DNA from: Methanoregula sp.
GTDB taxonomy: Archaea > Halobacteriota > Methanomicrobia > Methanomicrobiales > Methanospirillaceae
DNA length: 37,389 bases
Direction: 5' to 3'
Assembly: GCA_023228295.1 (NCBI GenBank)
Contig: JALOBP010000020.1
Span: forward strand, 1-37,389
Part shown: piece by piece, positions 1 through 7,989 of the stretch
How the letters are laid out: the number at the start of each line of letters is the position of its first letter
Numbering within the stretch: position 1 is the first letter of the stretch
The notes under the pieces: model-generated
Databases searched by the model: none
The model's input: the letters and a program-made list of their open reading frames with translations, nothing else
What the model was told of the DNA's origin: nothing
Translations under genes and position numbers: made by a program

Positions 1-564
1 AAACGTTCCCCTGTGGAATGGGCGCTCCGCTGGGTCTGGGACCATCCCGAAGTTACGGTCGTCCTCTCGGGCATGAACGAGGAGGCGCATATTGATGAGA
101 ACCTCCGGGTTGCTGAATCGGCACTGCCGGATTCCCTCACACCGGAAGAACGCGTACTTATCAATATGGCTCGCGACGAGTACAAGCGCTTAATGAAGGT
201 TGGCTGCACGGGCTGCGGATACTGTATGCCCTGCCCCTTCGGGGTGGATATCCCCGGCTGCTTTGCCGAATATAACACCCACCACCTTTTCCCTCATGAC
301 GGGGCCGGCAGGTTCCAGTACATCGGCCGGCATGGGGGGCTGACTGGGAAGACGTCCTATGCAGGGCTCTGCCGCAGTTGCGGGAAGTGTGCGAAAGCCT
401 GCCCGCAGCATCTTCCCATACCCCGTCTTATGAAAGAGGTCTCGAAGGAGATGGATGGAATGGTGATCCCGGTTATTGTCCCTATCCTTAAAGGAGGGCT
501 CTGGATCCTGAACAGGGCCGGCGGGATCAAGCGGGCGATTATTGGAGTGAAGTTCCATGCCTGA
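1..564 (+). CDS. Aldo/keto reductase with C-terminal 4Fe-4S clusters (5' partial)
   Basis: This is the C-terminal part of an aldo/keto reductase of the ferredoxin-fused type, an NAD(P)H-dependent oxidoreductase of unknown substrate. The frame is open to the first base, with codons for KRSP ahead of the first internal GTG, so the true start lies outside the window. The stretch around VVLSGM followed by a helical region ending at TPEERVLI matches the end of the TIM barrel. After it come the cysteine motif CTGCGYCMPC and a second motif CRSCGKCAKACP, as expected for a ferredoxin-like domain binding iron-sulfur clusters. Its last 8 bases overlap the start of the metallo-beta-lactamase gene, so the two are probably translated together. 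Family assignment is firm; the substrate is unknown. Confidence 0.88.
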   Translation, partial: KRSPVEWALRWVWDHPEVTVVLSGMNEEAHIDENLRVAESALPDSLTPEERVLINMARDEYKRLMKVGCTGCGYCMPCPFGVDIPGCFAEYNTHHLFPHDGAGRFQYIGRHGGLTGKTSYAGLCRSCGKCAKACPQHLPIPRLMKEVSKEMDGMVIPVIVPILKGGLWILNRAGGIKRAIIGVKFHA

Positions 565-1243
565 TGCAACCCCTCCCCGCAATTCCATTGTCCGCCCGAT
601 TCCGCTCGGGCATGTGAACGCGTTTCTCATCCGTGGGAGCCGGCCGGTCATTGTCGATACAGGACTGCCGGGAAGCGCCCCGAAGATCCTTTCCGTCCTG
701 GAGGAAGAGGGATATACACCCCGGGATCTTGCACTCATCCTCATCACGCACGTGCACACCGATCACTTCGGGAGTGCGGCTGCCCTTGCTGAAGCCACCG
801 GTGCACCGGTGCTCGTCCATGCGGGTGAGGCGGAGATGCTTGCCAAAGGGGCGAGTCTCGTGCCCGTGCCAGCCGCATTTCTCGGCCGCATGCTCGCTCT
901 TACGATAGGTAACCCGGCCCCGTCATCGGAACTTGCCGTGTCCCCGACAATCCGCGTTGACGCTCCCTACCGGCTTGACACGTACGGGATAGACGGTGTG
1001 GTGATCCCATCCCCCGGTCACACGCATGGGTCGCTGTATGTACAGCTTGCAACCGGTGAATGTATCGCGGGCGACCTGGTGATGGGCATGTTCCCGGCGC
1101 CCCGGCCCCGGCTCCCCATCTTTGCTGAGGATATGGAAGCAGCACGAAAGAACATCCGCATAGTCATCGATGCACGGCCCGCGATCGTTTACGCCGGTCA
1201 TGGCGGACCGTTTACCTGTGGCCAGCTTGAAGCACTTCTGTAG
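557..1243 (+). CDS. Metallo-beta-lactamase fold hydrolase
   Basis: A 228-residue MBL-fold protein with a full set of metal ligands: HVHTDH at residues 65-70, a histidine at 155 in GHTHG, the bridging aspartate at 173 in GDLV, and a histidine at 215 in GHGG. This is the two-metal hydrolase core (glyoxalase II, lactonase or RNase-Z-like family); there is no flavodoxin domain, so it is not an F420H2 oxidase. The N-terminal PIPLGHVNAFLI is typical of the glyoxalase II-like branch. The ATG overlaps the stop of the aldo/keto reductase (ATGCCTGA), and the TetR gene follows 10 bp later. Substrate cannot be deduced from sequence. Confidence 0.9.
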   Translation: MPDATPPRNSIVRPIPLGHVNAFLIRGSRPVIVDTGLPGSAPKILSVLEEEGYTPRDLALILITHVHTDHFGSAAALAEATGAPVLVHAGEAEMLAKGASLVPVPAAFLGRMLALTIGNPAPSSELAVSPTIRVDAPYRLDTYGIDGVVIPSPGHTHGSLYVQLATGECIAGDLVMGMFPAPRPRLPIFAEDMEAARKNIRIVIDARPAIVYAGHGGPFTCGQLEALL

Positions 1244-1253
1244 GTGATCAACA

Positions 1254-1874
1254 ATGGAAGTTTCAAAAGACAAGCAGGAAACCCTCCTGAAAACGGCACT
1301 CCGGCTCTTTGTAGAACGGGGTTTCTATGGTACCCCTACATCGCTCATCTCCAAAGAGGCCGGGGTAGCTACCGGCACGCTCTTCTTCTACTTCAAAACC
1401 AAGGAGGACCTTATCGACACCCTCTACCGGCAGGTTAAGGCGGAAGCCGCTGAAGCGATGTGCCGGGGTCTGGATAACGAGCCGGATGCAAAAGCAAAAC
1501 TGCTTCTTCTTGGACGGAATGCGGTTGCTTGGGGGACAGAGCACCATGAGAAGATGAAGTTCATGGAATTCTTTGCCCATTCTCCGTTTGTATCCACAAC
1601 AGCACAGAAAGAGGGAATGTCGCGTTTTCTCTTCATGCAGGATCTCATCGAAGAGGGGATTCGTGAAGGGACGATCCGGGACATTGACACGGGGCTCCTG
1701 ATCTTCATGATGGCATCCTCGTTCTCTGGCTTGATTGCGCGGGTTGCGGCAGCCGGATCAGAATCTGAACGGGAGACGATTATCGGGCAGGGCCTTGATT
1801 TTGTCTGGAACGGCCTTGCTGCCGATAACGATAAGGAACAGAACAACTCGAAGAGATCAAAAGGGAAGACGTGA
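1254..1874 (+). CDS. TetR/AcrR family transcriptional regulator
   Basis: A 206-residue protein with an N-terminal TetR-type DNA-binding domain, roughly residues 8-55. The pattern LKTALRLFVERGFYGTPT, then ISKEAGVATGTLFFYFKTKEDL, is the classic TetR helix-turn-helix followed by the tyrosine/phenylalanine-lysine signature. The rest is helical ligand-binding domain without recognisable specificity. It sits 10 bp after the MBL gene and 4 bp before an ABC exporter pair. The usual role of this arrangement is a ligand-responsive repressor of the adjacent exporter, which is inference here. The C-terminus is rich in Asn, Lys and Ser. Confidence 0.92.
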   Translation: MEVSKDKQETLLKTALRLFVERGFYGTPTSLISKEAGVATGTLFFYFKTKEDLIDTLYRQVKAEAAEAMCRGLDNEPDAKAKLLLLGRNAVAWGTEHHEKMKFMEFFAHSPFVSTTAQKEGMSRFLFMQDLIEEGIREGTIRDIDTGLLIFMMASSFSGLIARVAAAGSESERETIIGQGLDFVWNGLAADNDKEQNNSKRSKGKT

Positions 1875-1878
1875 TTGA

Positions 1879-2604
1879 ATGACAACAATTCTTGAAGCAC
1901 AGGGATTATCCAAGAACTACGGTGAAGTAACTGCTGTCGACAATATCTCGCTCAGCGTGAAAGGAGGAGCACTATTTGGCCTCCTTGGTCCGAACGGTTC
2001 CGGCAAGACGACAATGATCAAGATGCTGACCGGCCAGGTCAGGCCTACGGGCGGTTCGGCAACCGTCCTCGGTTTCGACGTCATAAAAGACCCGGTCGGT
2101 GTTCGTGACCGTGTGGGGATTATCCCCGAACAGGAGACGCCCCCGAGTTTTCTTTCCGCAATAGAGTACCTTGCCTTTGTCGGGGCGGTGCGGAAGATCC
2201 CCGACCTTGAGACAAAGGCAGACTGGTGGTTTGACTTCCTTGAGTTCCGGGACAAGAAGAACGTGCTCTGCAAGGACCTCTCCCGGGGCACCCGGCAGAA
2301 ACTGATGTTTGCGCAGGCGTTCATCCACGAGCCGACGCTCGCGCTGATCGATGAACCGCTCATCAATTTCGACCCGATCATGCAGGACGTTGTCAAGGAA
2401 TACCTCGCCGCGTACGTCAAAAAAGGCAAGACGATCTTCATCTCTACCCATATCCTCGAAGTGGCAGAGGAGATCTGCTCGGTGTTTGCTATCCTGCACA
2501 AGGGAAGACTGCTGCATACCGGCCCGGTGGCTGATCTGACCGCAAGAGACGAGCATCTCCCCCAGTTCTTCCTCTCGCTTGTCCGGAAGGATCGCCATGT
2601 TTGA
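1879..2604 (+). CDS. ABC transporter ATP-binding protein
   Basis: A 241-residue ABC ATPase. Walker A is GPNGSGKT at residues 37-44, the signature is LSRGT at 134-138 (a variant of LSGGQ), and Walker B ends in IDEP with Asp158 and Glu159. The switch histidine lies in FISTHILE. The D-loop is INFDP. It most resembles the drug/antibiotic or Na+ exporter branch of type-2 ABC transporters. The gene follows the TetR regulator by 4 bp and overlaps the permease gene by 8 bp, so the two subunits are translationally coupled. The transported substrate is unknown. Confidence 0.95.
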   Translation: MTTILEAQGLSKNYGEVTAVDNISLSVKGGALFGLLGPNGSGKTTMIKMLTGQVRPTGGSATVLGFDVIKDPVGVRDRVGIIPEQETPPSFLSAIEYLAFVGAVRKIPDLETKADWWFDFLEFRDKKNVLCKDLSRGTRQKLMFAQAFIHEPTLALIDEPLINFDPIMQDVVKEYLAAYVKKGKTIFISTHILEVAEEICSVFAILHKGRLLHTGPVADLTARDEHLPQFFLSLVRKDRHV

Positions 2605-4003
2605 ACTTTTCACGTCGATGGTTAAAGAGGAGTGGCGGATGCACTCCACGATGTTCGGGAGCCTCTCCTTTGCCCTCTTCCCCGTCATGATCTTCGGGAT
2701 AGCATTTATGGGAGCGTTTCTTCTGCCGCTTGTGCGCTCAACGCTGCCTGCGGGAAACCTGTCCCTGATCATCCACTCCAACTTCCTCCTCCTCGGGTTC
2801 ATGGTCGGGGCGTTCGGCCTTCTCGGGAACGAAGTGATGAACCGCAGGTTCGGGCAGGCTAGTTTCCTTGCCTACTCGGCACGAAGCCTGCCACTCTCTG
2901 AAGCGCACATCTTCTTCACCTTCGTGGTCAAGGATGTTATCTACTACTTTTTCCTCTGGGTCTTTCCCTTCGGCTTCGGGTACATTCTCGCATCGCCGTT
3001 CATCAGTGTCCCGCTTAATGTTGCCCTGCTCCTCCTCCTGACCCTGACGCTTTCATTCCTCTACGGGCTTTGCACGGTCTTCTTCCTCTCGGCAATGTAC
3101 GCACGGTCGCGGCCCCTGCTCATGGGGCTCGTCCTCCTCCTCGGTGTCGTGGGCGGGTTACTGGTTGCCTTCACCGGCATGAACCCGGCGCTCTTCTTCC
3201 CGCCGCTCCACCTCTATGCTGCATTCTCGTGGGTGAACCTGATCCTATCTCTCATCGTCCTCTCGGTCCTGTTCGCCCTTGCCGTGCTCCTCTTCAGCCC
3301 AGAGTATGCCGGGACAACCAGAGAATACCGGAATATGTTCTCTCCTCTTGCTAAACGGCTCTCGATCCTCTCTGACCCGGCCCTTGCAGCAAAGGACATG
3401 ATCGATCTGTACCGGAGCGGGAGCGCGATCGGCCAGACGCTCTTCTCATTCCTCATTCCCCTTGCAGTGATCTGGTTCTTCCTGTCACTCCTCGGTCCCT
3501 ATCTCCCCCCGCACGGTCTCATCTTCCTGTTTGCCATCATTACCGGGGTGATTGCCTCGACCATGTACACGTGGGTCACGATGTTCGACTCTTTCGGACC
3601 GTATGCCTGCCTGCCGGTTACCGTGGGCCGCCTCATCAGCGGGAAGCTCATCACCTTCTCTCTCATGCAGATTGTCCCCGCCATGTTCATCGCTGCGGCT
3701 GCCCTGTTGAGCGGGGAGGCTGTAAATCTTGTCCCCTCTGTTGTGCTCTGCCTTGCGGTCTCGTTCTATGCTGTTGGCATCATGATCTGGCTGACGGGTT
3801 TATCGCCGAACGTGCTCGTTTATGACGTGAAAGTGATGGCAATCTATTTTGTCCTTCTCGGGATAGCCCTCACTATCTTCTCCGCTCTTGCCTTTGCAAA
3901 TCCCCTGTATGCACTTGCCTCCGTCCTCCTCTTTTTGCCGGCCTGGCTCTTTGTGCAAAAAGGGAAGGCACGGTGGGATGCTGTGGACCCTTCAGGATTC
4001 TGA
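2597..4003 (+). CDS. ABC transporter permease (multi-span membrane protein)
   Basis: A 468-residue very hydrophobic protein with about 12 predicted membrane segments, beginning MFELFTSMVKEEWRMHS, a cytoplasmic start typical of ABC-2 type permeases. The ATG at 2597 is preceded by a purine-rich GGAAGG and overlaps the ATPase stop (ATGTTTGA); a TTG 18 bases upstream is a weaker alternative. Its position directly after the ATPase makes it the membrane half of the exporter under the nearby TetR regulator. The protein is roughly double the length of a simple six-span ABC-2 permease, suggesting two fused transmembrane halves. An oligo-T stretch follows its stop. Confidence 0.85.
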   Translation: MFELFTSMVKEEWRMHSTMFGSLSFALFPVMIFGIAFMGAFLLPLVRSTLPAGNLSLIIHSNFLLLGFMVGAFGLLGNEVMNRRFGQASFLAYSARSLPLSEAHIFFTFVVKDVIYYFFLWVFPFGFGYILASPFISVPLNVALLLLLTLTLSFLYGLCTVFFLSAMYARSRPLLMGLVLLLGVVGGLLVAFTGMNPALFFPPLHLYAAFSWVNLILSLIVLSVLFALAVLLFSPEYAGTTREYRNMFSPLAKRLSILSDPALAAKDMIDLYRSGSAIGQTLFSFLIPLAVIWFFLSLLGPYLPPHGLIFLFAIITGVIASTMYTWVTMFDSFGPYACLPVTVGRLISGKLITFSLMQIVPAMFIAAAALLSGEAVNLVPSVVLCLAVSFYAVGIMIWLTGLSPNVLVYDVKVMAIYFVLLGIALTIFSALAFANPLYALASVLLFLPAWLFVQKGKARWDAVDPSGF

Positions 4004-4008
4004 ATCTC

Positions 4009-4016
4009 TTTTTTTT
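4009..4016 (+). terminator. Oligo-T terminator after the ABC exporter operon
   Basis: A run of eight T residues begins 5 bases after the permease stop, in the short gap before the convergent GtrA gene. Oligo-T tracts without a required hairpin are the usual archaeal intrinsic terminators, so this is the likely end of the 1-4003 transcript. Confidence 0.6.
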
Positions 4017-4069
4017 CATGCAAGTATCCTGTGACCGTGATATCCGATTCAGTCCTGTATGCCATCATT

Positions 4070-4480
4070 TCAGTCTGTCTCGTTACCGCGGAAGGTGATC
4101 CGGCTCTGCCCGTAATAGTTCCAGAATACAGCACAGAACGTTGCAATGACTTTTGCCACCAGGTAATTAAGGGCAAGGAATGTCACTCCGAGCCAGATGA
4201 TGCAGACGTTCACCAGCAGGCAACTGGCGGAGATTATCGTGAATGTGCTGAACTGGCGGACATAATGCCGGTTGTAGTCATGGAACGTCAGGACCTTGTT
4301 CAGGCAGTAGCTTACCAGTATCCCGATACAATAGGAGATTGCCGACGCCAGGAGGTACCAGATGCCAAACCATTCGCAGAAAATCCAGAGGAGGCAGATA
4401 TCGGTTACGGAGGCAATAGCCCCTACCCCGATGAACCAGAAGATCCGCACCCTGTGGTTGTACGTACTGTTCGCGGTCAT
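4070..4480 (-). CDS. GtrA-like family membrane protein
   Basis: A small four-span protein of the GtrA/DPMS family, thought to move polyprenyl-phosphate-linked sugars across the membrane or to anchor glycosyltransferases. Seen in the sequence: RIFWFIGVGAIASVTD as the first segment, YCLNKVLTF after the second, then two further hydrophobic segments ending in YYGQSRITF, the usual GtrA end. The frame is open further upstream to 4549, inside the glycosyltransferase gene, with in-frame ATGs at 4549, 4516 and 4480. The 4480 start gives 136 residues, the normal family length, and lies 20 bp after the upstream stop, so it is preferred. It forms an operon with the GT39-type gene. Confidence 0.85.
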   Translation of the reverse strand: MTANSTYNHRVRIFWFIGVGAIASVTDICLLWIFCEWFGIWYLLASAISYCIGILVSYCLNKVLTFHDYNRHYVRQFSTFTIISASCLLVNVCIIWLGVTFLALNYLVAKVIATFCAVFWNYYGQSRITFRGNETD

Positions 4481-4499
4481 TGGGTGTTCGTCCTGGTGC

Positions 4500-6791
4500 T
4501 TAACTGCCGGTTCCATTGGTTGTGGATCCTGGTGCACCCTGGCAGTCATACAGCGCGTTCCCCCCGGCCTGCCTAAATGCCGTCATGGCATTGCGTGACA
4601 TTCCGGTCGGAGTCATGAGGGAGGAATTCGTGGTACGGGTGTCCTGCCATGTTTCACCGGCTATCCGATTCTGTGTATCCCCGGCACCATATTCTGATGA
4701 TGCTACCACTGCACAGTTACTGCTCACCCATGAGGAGATCGCCCCGTTCCCTGATGTTCCGGCCCGGTCTTCCGATGATGCAGACGTGTAGAAGTAGCGG
4801 ATCCTCCCTTCATTGATGAGGTTTTTTAAGGACTCTGTGGTGAGAACCTGGTCGGAACCGGAGAACCCGCCGAGCGCCATGACCGGCTCGCCTGTGTTGA
4901 GTATTATGTTCGCCGCCTCCCTGCTGCTGGAGACCGCAACAATCCATTGTTCCCCTGCATGGTGGGAGATGAGGTAACTGGAAAGTCCTAAGTTGCTGCC
5001 TGTCATTCCTGAACCGGTATTGCCGCCCGGGCTTCCGCCACCGTTTTTTGCCAGTTGTGGCCCGGCAACAGGGAGGGAGTTCCCGGCGCCGTATGCAAGC
5101 GGGGTGCATGCCCAGACAAATGGGGCAATGAAGAGGAGCCCGATTGCAACAGCAACAACGATCTGAGGGAACATTCCCGTATTCGTCATCATCCTTATGG
5201 CGAGGAATGCAAGGATTATTGTCAGGCAGAATGTTCCGATTGCGAGGACCAGAACCAGGACGCCGGAAAATTCTGCGTTATAGAGGAGTATGATCGTCTC
5301 GGCAAATCCCGTAACCAGAACTGCTGCGACAAGGAGCCAGCCCCTGATGCCCTCCATGAAATATTCCCGGTACAATCCCATCGCACCAATACCTGCGATA
5401 CCTGCAAGGGGAGGTGCAATCGTGGCAAGGTAATATGTGTGCCAGAAGCCGGTGGTGAAACTGAAGTAGGTAAGACCGGCAAAGAGCCAGAGGCACAGTG
5501 CGAGCAGGGTCAGAGCACGCTCGCTGAAATACCCTGCGTCCTCTAGTCCTTTCATTGAAATGGATTCAGGTCGCTTTGGGAATGCCAGCAGGCCGATAAG
5601 GGCAAAGGGCAGGAGCCAGCTGATCTGGCCGGCAAGCCCACTCCCAAAGAGGCGGAGGACTCCTGGTGATCCGGTCTCGTCCATCATCCCGCCACCGGTT
5701 CGCCCGCCCGATGTGGACTGGGCCCGCATAGTCCCCTGTGGGGGGGCAGATCCCTGTATGGTATTCGTACTCGTACCAGAAGCCATTCCACCTTGTGGCG
5801 GACTACCTGCATCCGGGATCATCCGGTCTGAAGTCTGGGTGCGGGAGAATGTCATGACGGGCTGTATATCCCCCGGACCTTCCTGCGTGCCGGAACTACC
5901 CCCCAGCACGGATCCCCTGTTCCCGCCCGCAGACTGTCCGTCACTCTCCAGCCTGTGGATACCATTGTAGTTGACAATGAGGCCCATCACCGTGTTATCT
6001 CCGCTGCCCCCGATATACGGCCGCTGGTCGGCAGGGATCATATCAACCGCAACTGCCCACGAGAGCGACACTGCCATTAGTACCGCGATGGCGAACCCGA
6101 TATGGAGGAGGCGCTTTTTTACCGGTACACCCCCGGCACCCAGCAGGTACACGAGAATGACTGCAGGAACTGCGATGAACGCCTGGATCATCTTGATGTT
6201 GAACCCGAGGCCGATCATGATGACGGCAAGTAGCAGGAGAGGGAGGGAATTTTCCTGTGCCGCTTTCAGTGCTGCCCAGATGGAGAGGAGGAGGACAAAG
6301 ATCAGGATGCCATCCATTGTCCCATTACGGGAGACTGCAACAAAGATCGGGGTGACGGCAAGGGCAAATGCGGCAACGAGACCGGCCGGTTTCCCAAACG
6401 GGCGGGAGACAATGAAGTAGATCAGGGCAACCGATCCAACCCCCGCAAGTGCCTGGGGGAGGACAACTGACCATCCGGAGAACCCGAGCAAAGCTGCGCT
6501 TGCCACCTGCACCCAGAGACCCAGCGGGGGCTTATCCACCGTGATAAAACCCCCGGCGTCAAAGGAGTTGAAGAAGAGGACGCCGGGGTTTTTGAGCATA
6601 CTCACGACCGCTGCTGCATAATAGGAATTCGAATACCCCTGGATCCAGATATTCCATATGTTCAAAAAACCGGAAAGCAGGAGGATACCTGCAAGCAGGA
6701 ACTCCATGCGATATTTCCGAAGAAGCGACTCTTCGTTCATGACTGGCGGTCCAGGATTCGATTGAGTCTCCTTATCATTCCCGTGATGCAA
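4500..6791 (-). CDS. GT39-type (ArnT/PMT-like) membrane glycosyltransferase
   Basis: A 763-residue polytopic protein of the dolichyl-phosphate-mannose mannosyltransferase / ArnT type (YycA-like branch). The first extracytoplasmic loop carries FDAGGFITVDKPPLGLW with the acidic residues expected at the catalytic site. Further membrane segments follow, then a soluble C-terminal domain from about residue 600. A Gly/Ser/Thr/Pro-rich low-complexity segment of about 90 residues (285-375) interrupts the membrane domain, which is unusual. It probably transfers a sugar from a polyprenyl-phosphate donor to a surface protein or lipid, with the adjacent GtrA helping donor supply. Start choice is uncertain: ATG 6791 has an AGGA just upstream, while ATG 6740 (MNEESLLRK) also looks natural. 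Confidence 0.88.
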   Translation of the reverse strand: MHHGNDKETQSNPGPPVMNEESLLRKYRMEFLLAGILLLSGFLNIWNIWIQGYSNSYYAAAVVSMLKNPGVLFFNSFDAGGFITVDKPPLGLWVQVASAALLGFSGWSVVLPQALAGVGSVALIYFIVSRPFGKPAGLVAAFALAVTPIFVAVSRNGTMDGILIFVLLLSIWAALKAAQENSLPLLLLAVIMIGLGFNIKMIQAFIAVPAVILVYLLGAGGVPVKKRLLHIGFAIAVLMAVSLSWAVAVDMIPADQRPYIGGSGDNTVMGLIVNYNGIHRLESDGQSAGGNRGSVLGGSSGTQEGPGDIQPVMTFSRTQTSDRMIPDAGSPPQGGMASGTSTNTIQGSAPPQGTMRAQSTSGGRTGGGMMDETGSPGVLRLFGSGLAGQISWLLPFALIGLLAFPKRPESISMKGLEDAGYFSERALTLLALCLWLFAGLTYFSFTTGFWHTYYLATIAPPLAGIAGIGAMGLYREYFMEGIRGWLLVAAVLVTGFAETIILLYNAEFSGVLVLVLAIGTFCLTIILAFLAIRMMTNTGMFPQIVVAVAIGLLFIAPFVWACTPLAYGAGNSLPVAGPQLAKNGGGSPGGNTGSGMTGSNLGLSSYLISHHAGEQWIVAVSSSREAANIILNTGEPVMALGGFSGSDQVLTTESLKNLINEGRIRYFYTSASSEDRAGTSGNGAISSWVSSNCAVVASSEYGAGDTQNRIAGETWQDTRTTNSSLMTPTGMSRNAMTAFRQAGGNALYDCQGAPGSTTNGTGS

Positions 6792-7221
6792 TCCTGAAGC
6801 GCGTCCTGAATCGTGGCAATCTCATCCGCACAGATAAGGAACCACGGATTCTTATCATTGTAACTCTCCCTCAAAACCCGCGATTTATGATGACGCGAGA
6901 TGCCCGTGACAGTCCTGATATTCATGATGCAGCCTTTTTATTCTGGAATGGATGCACCGTTGAAGGTCCGGATTAATAAAATGATGATACTCCTGCAGTA
7001 TCCGGCTTATACCGGCGCGGGAAATATTGAACTCCGGTGGATCATATATGTCCGCGGGTGGCGGCATACCGGGGAGAAGATCCCGGGTATGAACAGGAAC
7101 GCATGATGCACAGGTTCATATGACATACCAACTTTTTTTATCACAGGACAATGATACTATGGTAAAGCATACTTAACATTTTGTCATGAAAAACCAGAAT
7201 AAATTCCAGGGTTAGATCTCT
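6792..7221. other. Divergent intergenic region, no convincing gene
   Basis: This 430-bp gap separates the glycosyltransferase (leftward) from the FHA-HTH regulator (rightward) and must carry both promoters. It contains AT-rich blocks, a palindromic CATATATG at 7043-7050, and a T7 tract near 7131. Short open frames exist on both strands (for example 6737-6925 minus and 6900-7106 plus), but none has a recognisable domain or a good ribosome binding site. I see no tRNA or repeat here. Confidence 0.5.
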
Positions 7222-7989
7222 ATGTCTGACAAAGAAACTGTGTCCCTCTCAACGGATCCTGCATTCTTAACTGAACTCTCCGAATACCTGGAGGTTCTCT
7301 CAAACCCCACACGGCTGAAGATCCTCAAGGTTATCGAGAAGGAACCACGGGAGATCAGCGAGATCTCCTCCCGAATCGACACGAGTTATGCCAATACAAA
7401 AAAGCACATTGACCAGCTGGTTGCGATCGGGCTCGTAAAAAAGGAGGCTGGGTTTGGAAGGGAGACTGTCAAGGGTATTCACCCGGTCTGGAAGTTTTCC
7501 CTTGTGGATGGCGGCCTTGAGATGCTCATCAGGAATATCGGAGTATTCTCAAGTATCAACATCCCGATGGGATACGGGGACCTCCAGGCCCGCATCGAAC
7601 CCGTCAGGAAGGCCCTCCTCGAGGGATCCGGTACGCAATACCCGGCCCTCCATCTTGTCGAATGGAATGCCGCCGGGAAGACCTACCTTTTAAAGAAGGA
7701 ACGGATCAGCATCGGGAGGATCGACCCGGATTTTCCCTCTCATGCGAAGGAAGGGGATATTGCACTTCCCGTGGAATTTGCTGCAGTAACCCGGATCACC
7801 AAGCCTCATGCAGTTCTCTTCCGTGCAGGAAAAGACTGGTATATCGAAGACAAGGGAAGTTCAAGCGGCACATACGTGAATTCGGGACTGATAACTCCGA
7901 TGAACCGGACCCTTTTGAAAAATGGGGATGTTGTCGATTTTGCCATCGGGGAAAGCTCTGCCCGCTTCCTGTTTGTGAACAACGAGTGA
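7222..7989 (+). CDS. ArsR-type winged-HTH protein fused to a C-terminal FHA domain
   Basis: A 255-residue two-domain regulator. Residues about 15-75 are an ArsR-like winged helix (EVLSNPTRLKILKVIEKEP, then a recognition region TSYANTKKHIDQL). Residues about 160-250 are a forkhead-associated domain: SIGR at 163-166, TKPHA from 193 in place of the usual SRxHA, GSSSGTYVN at 212-220, and LLKNGDVVDF. FHA domains read phosphothreonine, and the substitutions here are conservative. The gene ends exactly one base before the kinase frame begins. The inferred role is a transcription factor whose activity or partners depend on phosphorylation by that kinase. Base composition matches its neighbours. There is no strong ribosome binding site before the ATG. 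Confidence 0.9.
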   Translation: MSDKETVSLSTDPAFLTELSEYLEVLSNPTRLKILKVIEKEPREISEISSRIDTSYANTKKHIDQLVAIGLVKKEAGFGRETVKGIHPVWKFSLVDGGLEMLIRNIGVFSSINIPMGYGDLQARIEPVRKALLEGSGTQYPALHLVEWNAAGKTYLLKKERISIGRIDPDFPSHAKEGDIALPVEFAAVTRITKPHAVLFRAGKDWYIEDKGSSSGTYVNSGLITPMNRTLLKNGDVVDFAIGESSARFLFVNNE

